Source of the DNA: CAYLNM01 sp964385045
GTDB taxonomy: Bacteria; Planctomycetota; Phycisphaerae; Phycisphaerales; SM1A02
Length of the DNA: 7,777 nt
Reading direction: 5' to 3'
Assembly: GCA_964385045.1 (NCBI GenBank)
Contig: CAYLNM010000186.1
Span: 1-7,777 of the forward strand
Shown: piece by piece, positions 1 to 5,872 of the stretch
Position numbering within the stretch: position 1 is the stretch's first letter
Layout of the letters: every line of letters begins with the position of its first letter
Program-made: the position numbers and the translations under genes
The notes under the pieces: generated by a model
The model's database searches: none
The model's input: the letters and a program-made list of their open reading frames with translations, nothing else
Told to the model about the DNA's origin: nothing

Positions 1-112
1 GGCGGGACGGCGGCGGGGCGACGGCGGGGCGACGGGACGGCGTGGCGGTACGGCGGCGGCGCGGCGGCGACGGGGCGGCGGCGCGGCGCGGCGGGGCGGT
101 ACGCTGCCGGCC
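1..112. promoter_or_regulatory. G-rich low-complexity leader upstream of the epimerase, with a TACGCT -10-like box
   Basis: This segment is made almost entirely of GGCG/CGGCGGGG-type words and has very few T residues. An 11-bp unit CGGCGGGGCGA is repeated head to tail at 11-21 and 22-32, and the octamer GCGGTACG occurs at 45-52 and 96-103. The second octamer overlaps TACGCT (100-105), which matches the TANNNT pattern of a sigma-70 -10 element. Only seven bases separate that box from the ATG at 113, so if it is a promoter the transcript would begin at or next to the start codon and be leaderless. No convincing -35 element or Shine-Dalgarno motif is visible. The upstream gene, if any, lies outside the window. 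Confidence 0.4.
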
Positions 113-1132
113 ATGTCCGATCGATCGACAGCCTACCCCGCCCCACCCGAGGACGCGGACGCGGCCTGGCTGCCACGCCTCGCGGGACGCCGGATCCTCG
201 TGACGGGCGGGGGCGGCTTCATCGGCTCCCACGTGGCCGAGCACGCGCTGCGGCACGGTGCCCGGGTCCGGGCCCTCGACGACTTCTCGACCGGACGGCG
301 ATCGAACCTCGCCGCGCCGGCGCTCGCCGCGGTGGAGCTCGTCGAGGGCTCGATCCTCGACGCGGACGCGCTGCGGGCCGCGTGCGAGGGCGTCGATGTC
401 GTCGTCCACCTCGCGGCGATGGTCTCGGTGCCGCAGAGCGTCGCCGAGCCGGAGCGCTGCCACGAGGTGAACGTGGTCGGGACGGTGCGGGCGCTGGAGG
501 CGGCGCGGGCGGCGGGCGCGGGACGCCTGGTGTTCGCGAGCTCCTCCGCCGTGTACGGCCCGGCCCCGAGCCTTCCGAGCCGGGAGGTCGACCCGGTCGC
601 GTGCGTGAGCCCGTACGCGGCCTCGAAGGCGGCGGGCGAGGCGTTCGTGACCGCCTACGGCCGGTGCTACGACGAGCTCGCGACCGCGAGCCTGCGATTC
701 TTCAACGTCTTCGGGCCGCGGCAGGATCCCGCCTCGCCGTACGCCGCGGCGATCGCCGCCTTCGCCTCCGCGGTGCGGGCCGGGCGCTCCCCGACCGTCT
801 TCGGCGACGGCTCGCAGACCCGCGACTTCGTGCCCGTGCACGACGTGGCCCGGGCGATCCTGCTCGCCGCGGCCCGGCCGGAGCCGCCGCGGGGCGAGGT
901 GCACAACGTGGGCACCGGCGTGCGTCGCTCGCTGCTCGACGTCGTCGGCCTGCTCGCGGACGCCGCCGGGCGCGCGGTGGAGCCGCGGTTCGAGGCCCCG
1001 CGGGCGGGCGACGTTCCGCACTCCGGGGCGGACATCGGCTCGGCGCGGCGGGCCCTCGGCTACGAGCCGCGCACGGACCCGGAGTCGGTGCTCGCCGCGC
1101 TGCTCGCCGAGGGCGAGGCGGTCGCCGGCTGA
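113..1132 (+). CDS. NAD-dependent nucleotide-sugar epimerase/dehydratase (extended SDR, WbpP/GalE-like)
   Basis: The 339-residue product is a typical full-length extended short-chain dehydrogenase/reductase. It likely inverts C4 of a UDP-sugar in the cytoplasm to supply a precursor for surface polysaccharide. The Rossmann motif TGGGGFIGSH lies at 31-40 (GxxGxxG). The catalytic Ser is in FASSSAVYG (141-149) and the YxxxK pair is Y168/K172. The WbpP/GalE-type segment FFNVFGPRQDP is at 196-206, GDGSQTRDFV at 231-240, and HSGADIGSARRALGYEP closes the substrate pocket (303-319). Ser304 appears to align with WbpP Ser306 and E. coli GalE Tyr299; a small residue there is known to admit N-acetylated sugars, so UDP-GlcNAc/GalNAc is a plausible substrate. 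This is inferred from the motif, not tested. About 22 extra N-terminal residues precede the first strand. The ATG is the only sensible start and has no Shine-Dalgarno. Its 3' end overlaps the convergent membrane-protein gene by 73 bases. A dehydratase or a different epimerase specificity is possible. Confidence 0.95.
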   Translation: MSDRSTAYPAPPEDADAAWLPRLAGRRILVTGGGGFIGSHVAEHALRHGARVRALDDFSTGRRSNLAAPALAAVELVEGSILDADALRAACEGVDVVVHLAAMVSVPQSVAEPERCHEVNVVGTVRALEAARAAGAGRLVFASSSAVYGPAPSLPSREVDPVACVSPYAASKAAGEAFVTAYGRCYDELATASLRFFNVFGPRQDPASPYAAAIAAFASAVRAGRSPTVFGDGSQTRDFVPVHDVARAILLAAARPEPPRGEVHNVGTGVRRSLLDVVGLLADAAGRAVEPRFEAPRAGDVPHSGADIGSARRALGYEPRTDPESVLAALLAEGEAVAG

Positions 1133-2133
1133 CCGTCGATCGGAGGGACGGGCCGCCCCGCCGTCGTGATCGCCGTCCCGGTCCCGGTCGCCGTTCCGGT
1201 CGCCGCCCCCGTCGACATCACCGGCGGCGTGGGCAGCGGCGGATCGCCCGCGATCCCGCCCGACGGCCCTCGGATCCCGGAGCCCACCGGCGGCGGCAGA
1301 CACGAGGCGAGCCGCTCCCGCAGGACGGCGGACGCGGGCCAGCCGGGCAGATCGACGAGCGTGTGCCACCGGCGCCGGCCCCCGGCCCCCGTCCCGGCCC
1401 CGGCCCCGGCCACCGCCACGACGAGTCGCCGCCGACCGGGCGGCGCGCCGCGCCGGATCACCCGCACGTCGGCTGCCCCGCCGCAGTGGCGGGCGGCCAG
1501 CTCGTCCGCCGTCCACCGCCGGGGCCCCCGGCGCGAGGCGAGTGCGAGCAGCGCCGCCCCCGCGACCGCGGTCACCGCGAGGTCGAGTCCGCCGCCGCGG
1601 GCGCCGGCGACGGCCGGGACCGCCCCTGCGGCCGCGACCAGGAGGACGAGTCCCGCCGCGCCCGCGACCAGGCGACCCGCGACCCGGAGCGGCGCCGGCG
1701 TCGCGGGGGCGACGGTGAGCGGGGCGAGGCCCACGACCCGCCGGCGACCGATCCGCTCGCCCGTCGCAAGCGGCCGCGCGGCGGCCTCCGCGAGGACGCG
1801 GGCCGCGGCCGGACGCCCGGCGAGCCGCCGGACCGAGGCGGCGGCGAGCACCCGGACCAGCGTCGCCACCGCGGCGACGACGACGCCGATCGCGACCGCG
1901 CCGGTGAAGACCGCGACGAGCGGCGTCCACGCCATGGGCATGCCGCGGTGGCCGGGACCGCCCGCGACCACGCCGGCCGCGGTGACCGCGACGAGCCCGA
2001 TCGCCCCCGGGGCCCAGGCCAGCTGCCCCCAGGCGGCCGCGGCGCGCATCGCCTCCCGACGTGCCAGGGCACGGGCCGCCCGCCGAGCCCCGCGCGGGTC
2101 CGACGCCGCGCCAGCCTCCGCGGGCGGGCTCAC
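1060..2133 (-). CDS. Hypothetical membrane protein with about four transmembrane helices
   Basis: I do not recognise the family. The start is chosen as the GTG at 2133-2131 because it overlaps the stop of the PhzF gene as GTGA, the junction type seen throughout this strand; the product is 357 residues. An Arg/Ala-rich cytoplasmic N-terminus (1-34) is followed by hydrophobic segments at about 35-57, 70-96, 154-177 and 182-200. A basic loop (about 97-153) separates the two pairs, which looks like two helical hairpins. After the last helix comes a soluble region (about 205-283) with a WTADELAARHCGG segment and short predicted strands (RRLVVAVAG). From about 305 the tail is low complexity, with alternating T/G/A that reflects hexamer repeats in the DNA (GTCCCG-like, about 1165-1215). 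The last 24 codons run antisense into the epimerase gene. Codon use is as GC-rich as its neighbours. The helices and the coupled start support a real gene; the exact C-terminus is less certain. Confidence 0.68.
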   Translation of the reverse strand: MSPPAEAGAASDPRGARRAARALARREAMRAAAAWGQLAWAPGAIGLVAVTAAGVVAGGPGHRGMPMAWTPLVAVFTGAVAIGVVVAAVATLVRVLAAASVRRLAGRPAAARVLAEAAARPLATGERIGRRRVVGLAPLTVAPATPAPLRVAGRLVAGAAGLVLLVAAAGAVPAVAGARGGGLDLAVTAVAGAALLALASRRGPRRWTADELAARHCGGAADVRVIRRGAPPGRRRLVVAVAGAGAGTGAGGRRRWHTLVDLPGWPASAVLRERLASCLPPPVGSGIRGPSGGIAGDPPLPTPPVMSTGAATGTATGTGTAITTAGRPVPPIDGQPATASPSASSAASTDSGSVRGS

Positions 2134-3164
2134 GAGTCGACGGCGGCCTGCTCGGCGTGCGCCCGGAGCCGTTCGTCGGCGTCGCCGCGCGCGTGCCGGA
2201 CCGCGCGATCGGTCCGCGCCCGCCGCCGCGCGGCACGGGCGTCGTCGCCCCGATCGGCCGCGGGCGGGCCGGGCACCGTCACCATGCCCTCGAGATAGGT
2301 CCGGGCTCCGCCCTCGAGGTGGACGCGGTCGCCGTCCCGCCGGCACGCCAGACGGCCGCCGCGGGCGGAGAGCTGGCGGGCGAGCAGCGCCTCCCGGCCG
2401 AGTCGATCGGCCCAGAACGGCACCAGCGAGCAGTGGGCCGAGCCCGTGACCGGGTCCTCGGGGACGCCTTCGCCGGGCGCGAAGAAGCGGCTCACGAAGT
2501 CGGCGGGCGTCGGCGCGGGCCGGTCGGCCTCGCCGGACTCCGCGGCGTCCGGGCTCGGGCCCGGGTCGCCCGCGGCGGTCACGACGACCGCGAAGACGTC
2601 GAGGGCGGCGAGCCGCGCGAGGTCCGGGGCGAGGTCGCGAACCCGCTGGGGCGCGTCGAGCACCACGAGGAGGTCTCGCGCGGCGTGCACCTCGACCGGC
2701 TCCGCGCCGAGCGCCTCGGCGAGTCCGGCCGGCGGCTCGACGGGACGCGGGGGGCGGGCCGGCAGGTCGATCGCCAGCCGGCGGCCGCTCGCGAGCCGGA
2801 CGGCGAGTCGCCCGGCCCGCGTCAGGAACCGCACGGTGCCTCCGGCATGAAGCCGGTGGTGGAACGCCACGTGTCCGGCGGCCATCGTGGCGTGACCGCA
2901 GAGGTCCACCTCGCCGCCGGGCGTGAACCAGCGGAGGCCGTGATCGACGGCGGTCGGATCGGCGTCGGCCGCGGCCGCGGCCGCGACGAGCGGCACCACG
3001 TCCGCGGCCGGCCCGACGAAGGCGGTCTCGGACAGCGCGTTCTGGGCCGCGATCGAGCGCATGAGCTCGTCGGGCAGCCAGGCGTCCAGCGGCACCACCG
3101 CCGCCGGGTTGCCGGTGAAGGGGCCGTCACTGAACGCATCCACGATGTAGGTCGAGAGGTGCAC
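2130..3164 (-). CDS. PhzF family isomerase (phenazine-biosynthesis-like epimerase fold)
   Basis: The product is 344 residues from the GTG at 3164; the characteristic N-terminal strand TYIVDAF begins five residues in, which fixes the start. PhzF proteins have two diaminopimelate-epimerase-like halves and isomerise small substrates by proton transfer, but most family members, including E. coli YddE, have no proven substrate. Visible family motifs are VDAFSDGPFTGNPAAVV (8-24), LSETAFV (44-50) with the likely catalytic Glu46, LRWFTPGGEVDLCGHAT (77-93), and DPVTGSAHCSLVPFWA (237-252), followed by SARGG (266-270). The core ends near residue 298. A 45-residue Arg/Ala/Asp-rich tail follows, which is unusual for the family. 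No phenazine genes are nearby, so a role in phenazine synthesis is not implied. The stop overlaps the GTG of the downstream membrane-protein gene, suggesting translational coupling. Confidence 0.93.
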   Translation of the reverse strand: MHLSTYIVDAFSDGPFTGNPAAVVPLDAWLPDELMRSIAAQNALSETAFVGPAADVVPLVAAAAAADADPTAVDHGLRWFTPGGEVDLCGHATMAAGHVAFHHRLHAGGTVRFLTRAGRLAVRLASGRRLAIDLPARPPRPVEPPAGLAEALGAEPVEVHAARDLLVVLDAPQRVRDLAPDLARLAALDVFAVVVTAAGDPGPSPDAAESGEADRPAPTPADFVSRFFAPGEGVPEDPVTGSAHCSLVPFWADRLGREALLARQLSARGGRLACRRDGDRVHLEGGARTYLEGMVTVPGPPAADRGDDARAARRRARTDRAVRHARGDADERLRAHAEQAAVDS

Positions 3165-3170
3165 CGGCGG

Positions 3171-3176
3171 ATCGTA
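3171..3176 (-). promoter_or_regulatory. TACGAT -10-like box, possible leaderless promoter of the PhzF gene
   Basis: On the minus strand the sequence reads TACGAT, then CCGCCG, then the GTG start. TACGAT matches the sigma-70 -10 consensus at four of six positions, including the key TA...T. With six bases between the box and the start codon, transcription would begin at about the GTG. No Shine-Dalgarno is seen. The arrangement resembles that before the epimerase (TACGCT, seven bases before ATG). No clear -35 is visible; the equivalent position is occupied by G runs. Confidence 0.42.
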
Positions 3177-3250
3177 GCGGGCGACTTTCCCCCCCGCCCC
3201 CCTCCGGCCGTCCGTCGGGCGCCCCGCCGAGCGGCCGATTCGGTGTGTCC

Positions 3251-3346
3251 TTCGGTGGCCGGTTCGGTGGCCCGCCCGGCAGCCAGCCCGATGGCCGGCC
3301 CGATGGCCGGCCCGACAGCCAACCCGACAGCCGGCCCGACAGCCAA
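3251..3346. repeat. 12-bp tandem repeat array, eight degenerate units
   Basis: Eight consecutive 12-base units can be laid out without a gap: TTCGGTGGCCGG (3251), TTCGGTGGCCCG (3263), CCCGGCAGCCAG (3275), CCCGATGGCCGG (3287), CCCGATGGCCGG (3299), CCCGACAGCCAA (3311), CCCGACAGCCGG (3323) and CCCGACAGCCAA (3335). Two units are identical neighbours, and the last three alternate in an A-B-A pattern, showing recent duplication of both one-unit and two-unit blocks. The next 12 bases (CCCGGGCGTCCC) have decayed. The length is a multiple of three, so any frame stays open, but no gene is supported here. Confidence 0.85.
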
Positions 3347-3439
3347 CCCGGGCGTCCCCGGCGGACGGCCTCGCGCCGAGCCGCCCGGCCACGATCTTCC
3401 CGGCACCGACCGACCCGGCACGAACCGACCCGCGCACGA

Positions 3440-3455
3440 CCGGCGGCCCCGCCGG
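3440..3455 (-). terminator. GC-rich inverted repeat just downstream of the hydrolase stop
   Basis: CCGGCGG (3440-3446) and CCGCCGG (3449-3455) are perfect inverted repeats around two bases; a realistic fold is a 6-bp stem with a 4-base loop. The hairpin begins eight bases after the hydrolase stop codon. It has no T tract on the minus strand, so it is not a canonical intrinsic terminator. It could end or pause transcription, or be a chance palindrome in GC-rich DNA. Confidence 0.3.
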
Positions 3456-3463
3456 CGATCGCC

Positions 3464-4936
3464 TCAGCCCTCGTCCGCCGCGCCGTGTCGCCGCAGCCAC
3501 CGGCCGATCCGGCCGCCGTTCCAGGTCAGCGAGACGTACGTGCCGACATGGCCGCCGAGCACCCACCAGGTCTCCGGCTCGCCCAGTCGCGCGCGGAGCA
3601 GCCGACCGGTCGCGGTCGGCACCACCGCGTCGAAGCGTCCGAGCACGAGGAGGGTCGGGACCGGCTCCAGCCTCGGTCCGAGGACCCAGCCGTCGAGCTG
3701 CACGCGGTCGAGGTACCGCTCGGACAGCTCCTGCCGCACCGTGTCGCGGATCGATCGCCGATCGATCCGTCGCCCGTTGCGCTCGGCGTCGAGACCGGTG
3801 TCGCCGAGCCCGCTCGCGACCGTGATCCGCATCAGGTCGGCCCCGGCGACGACGATCGCCGCCGCCCGCACCCGCTCGCCCAGCCGGGCGATCACCGCCG
3901 GCGCCGCGTTGCCGCCGGCACTGAACGCGGCCACCACGACCGGCCCGGCAGCCGCCGCCGGGTCGCCCTCGTCGGCGAGCGCGGCCAGCGCCGCCTCCGC
4001 CCCCATCGCCAGCTCGCCGAAGCGCTGGTCGATGATGCCGGCGAGGCCCTGCGCGGCAGCGTCGATCGACGCCTCCGAGGTCGTCTCGACCGTGATCCGC
4101 GACCAGTTCGCGAGCGGGTAGACGCACTCGAGGACGCCCCAACCCGCCTCGCGGAGCGGGGCCTGCACGGATCGCTCGAGCCCGTGCCCGCCGAGTCCGT
4201 GCAGGTGCACCAGCACGCCGCGGGCCTCCGTGCCGGGAGACGCGGGGCGATAGCGCATCCGGACCCCCCAGTGCCGGTCGAGCGGGCGCTCCGGCGGCCC
4301 CCAGCCCACGGCCCGCCCGGCCGGGTCGGGAAAGGTCTCCAGCGACGCCTCGGTCTCCCGCGTCCACTCACTGACGAAGACGAGCCGCACCACGGACGCC
4401 GGATCCGCCGCGTCGGGCGGGATCTCCCCGGTCTCGGCGGGCGGCGGGTCGCCGCCCGTGGCCGAGCGATCCGGCCCGGCCGACTCGATCGCGCGTACGA
4501 CCCCCCGCCCCGCCGGACGCGTCCACCGGACGCGGATCGGCTCCTCGCGGAGCGTGGCGAGCCACGGCGACGGCTCGCGGTCCACCCACGGATGCCGGTT
4601 CAGCACCACGCCGTCCTCGGGGCGGGCGAGCTCCTCGGGCGCCAGGGGGCCGCGGTCGGGCCAGTCGATCGGCATCGTCGTCTCCGTCGCCTCCGCCCAC
4701 GTGGCCGGGACGCCGCGGCCCTCGGCGGCCGGGACCCGGATCGTGCAGCCGCTCGAGAGGGCCGTCGCGAGCGCCGCGGCCAGCCCTGCCCCCGCGGACG
4801 CGGTCGACCGCCGCGTCCCGCCCTCGCGCGGCCGGACCGCATCCGGACGGATCGCCCGCCGCCTCGCCCCCGATTCGGCCGGCCGGCGAGCCGCGCGTCG
4901 CGCCGATGCGTCGTGGCCCGTGATCCGGCAGCTCAT
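3464..4936 (-). CDS. Alpha/beta hydrolase with a lipoprotein-like N-terminus
   Basis: The product is 490 residues. The ATG at 4936 is the first possible start: the frame upstream has no ATG, GTG or TTG before the stop at 5035. A long Arg-rich N-region (1-43) leads into a short hydrophobic stretch, GLAAALATALSSGC (51-64). Cys64 could be lipidated, but Ser at the -3 position makes the lipobox non-canonical. The first half (about 70-230) is poorly conserved-looking. The hydrolase core follows: VLVHLHGLGGHG (241-252, oxyanion hole), the nucleophile elbow AFSAGG with Ser339 (Ala in place of the first Gly of GxSxG), the probable acid Asp436 in LGRFDAVVP, and His463 in LGGHVG. All triad positions are present and correctly ordered. 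It probably acts on an ester or acyl substrate in the periplasm or at the outer membrane. It lies 96 bases after the glycosyltransferase and may share its transcript, but its substrate cannot be read from the sequence. Confidence 0.87.
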   Translation of the reverse strand: MSCRITGHDASARRAARRPAESGARRRAIRPDAVRPREGGTRRSTASAGAGLAAALATALSSGCTIRVPAAEGRGVPATWAEATETTMPIDWPDRGPLAPEELARPEDGVVLNRHPWVDREPSPWLATLREEPIRVRWTRPAGRGVVRAIESAGPDRSATGGDPPPAETGEIPPDAADPASVVRLVFVSEWTRETEASLETFPDPAGRAVGWGPPERPLDRHWGVRMRYRPASPGTEARGVLVHLHGLGGHGLERSVQAPLREAGWGVLECVYPLANWSRITVETTSEASIDAAAQGLAGIIDQRFGELAMGAEAALAALADEGDPAAAAGPVVVAAFSAGGNAAPAVIARLGERVRAAAIVVAGADLMRITVASGLGDTGLDAERNGRRIDRRSIRDTVRQELSERYLDRVQLDGWVLGPRLEPVPTLLVLGRFDAVVPTATGRLLRARLGEPETWWVLGGHVGTYVSLTWNGGRIGRWLRRHGAADEG

Positions 4937-5032
4937 GCGACCGGCGTTCCCGCAGCGCGGGCGCCCGACCGCGCCGCGGCCGACGAATCGCGCCGCGGCA
5001 TCCTCCGCGCCGCCCTCCCGCCACGCCGCCGC

Positions 5033-5872
5033 TCACTCACCGGGCAGCCCTCCGACCGAGCCACCGCGGCGGAGCTCACGCACCTTCACCACGATCTGGT
5101 ACTCGTAGATCGCCTGCAGCACGCAGTACGTCAGCCCGGGCCGGCCGTCGAGGAAGCCTCGCTGCACGCCGTACATCCAGAGGAACTTCCACAGCGGGCG
5201 GCCCGGCAGCCGGAACGAGAGGTTCTTGAGCTCGTACCGCCGCGTCATGCGGTCGCGCGAGAGGAGATTCCGCCAGCGCAGCGGCCGGTCCTCGAGCGCC
5301 CGCACCGTCTCCTCCGCCTCGTAGCTCGAGTAGCGGTTGTGCCGCTCGAGCCATTCGCGGAGGCCCTTGCTGAAGTTGTCGTGCAGGAAGTGCTCGCGGA
5401 GGTAGCCGACCTCGCCGTCCACGATCGGGATCGGGTTGGCCTTCCGCTCGAAGCGGATGCGCTCCGGGCGGAAGAACCGCATGATCGTGCCGGGCGGCAT
5501 CGCGTGCTTGAGCCAGCGACCCATGAAGTAGTTGCGTCGCCCGCCGTAGAACGCCACCCGCGTCTCGTCCGCGTCGCCCGCGATCGCCTCGATCTCGGCC
5601 CGCAGCTCGGGGGTCATGCGCTCGTCGGCGTCGAGGTAGAAGACCCAGGGGTGACGGAAGTCGATGTGCTCCATCGCCCAGTTCTGGTGCGGGCCGCGGC
5701 CGTCGAAGGCCCGGGCGAACCAGCGGCAGCCGCGCTCGCGGGCGATCCGCTCGGTGCCGTCGGTCGAGAGCGAGTCGAGGATCACCACGTCGTCGAAGCC
5801 CGCGACCGAGTCGAGGCAGCGCGGGAGGTTCTCCTCCTCGTTCAGCGTCTGGATGAAGATCGAGACGCTCAC
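5033..5872 (-). CDS. Family 2 glycosyltransferase (WaaE/KdtX-like)
   Basis: This is an inverting GT-A glycosyltransferase of 279 residues, likely cytoplasmic and membrane-associated, transferring a sugar from a nucleotide donor during lipopolysaccharide or exopolysaccharide assembly. The GTG at 5872 is the start because the first beta strand (VSVSIFIQTLNEEEN) begins at residue 1, and because it overlaps the upstream acetyltransferase stop as GTGA. Motifs are NEEEN (11-15), DSLSTDGT (33-40), FYLDADER with the metal-binding DxD (78-85), and the acceptor-side region HFLHDNFSKGLREWLERHNR (161-180), which is typical of the WaaE-like branch. The C-terminal segment PLWKFLWMYGVQRGFLDG (226-243) is aromatic and may contact the membrane. 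Its length is normal for the group. It is the last gene of the four-gene overlapping run. The sugar donor and acceptor cannot be assigned from sequence. Confidence 0.95.
   Translation of the reverse strand: MSVSIFIQTLNEEENLPRCLDSVAGFDDVVILDSLSTDGTERIARERGCRWFARAFDGRGPHQNWAMEHIDFRHPWVFYLDADERMTPELRAEIEAIAGDADETRVAFYGGRRNYFMGRWLKHAMPPGTIMRFFRPERIRFERKANPIPIVDGEVGYLREHFLHDNFSKGLREWLERHNRYSSYEAEETVRALEDRPLRWRNLLSRDRMTRRYELKNLSFRLPGRPLWKFLWMYGVQRGFLDGRPGLTYCVLQAIYEYQIVVKVRELRRGGSVGGLPGE

Larger units (their letters stand above)
3165..3463. other. Intergenic spacer between the hydrolase and the PhzF gene
   Basis: This 299-base stretch carries no gene I can support. Reading with the minus-strand genes it contains a GC hairpin just after the hydrolase stop, a 12-bp tandem array (3251-3346), a pair of G runs (G6-C-G7 on the minus strand, from plus positions 3189-3202), and the TACGAT box before PhzF. 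Frames through it are open on both strands, but they translate to low-complexity Pro/Gly/Arg or Gly/Ala/Val repeats with no domain. It separates two minus-strand transcription units. Confidence 0.75.

Noticed and set aside
4..36. G-quadruplex in the epimerase leader
   Set aside because: Four G runs (4-6, 15-18, 26-29, 34-36) are present, but one loop is eight bases and such runs are common in this composition; support is too weak for a feature.
382..2298. Long plus-strand frames across the epimerase 3' half and the membrane-protein gene
   Set aside because: The products are Arg/Gly/Pro-rich shadows; the epimerase in the other frame and the hydrophobic helices on the minus strand explain the DNA better.
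3251..3346. CRISPR-like array
   Set aside because: The units are 12 bases, directly adjacent and without unique spacers, so this is a simple tandem repeat.
3165..4367. An N-terminal extension of the PhzF frame up to 4367
   Set aside because: The frame is open, but upstream of the GTG at 3164 it encodes repeat-derived Arg/Gly/Ala sequence and overlaps the hydrolase. PhzF homology begins right at the chosen start.
4368..5036. A 222-codon minus-strand frame starting at a GTG overlapping the glycosyltransferase stop
   Set aside because: It overlaps the 5' part of the hydrolase in another frame and encodes only Arg/Gly-rich sequence. The hydrolase frame continues to a full catalytic domain.
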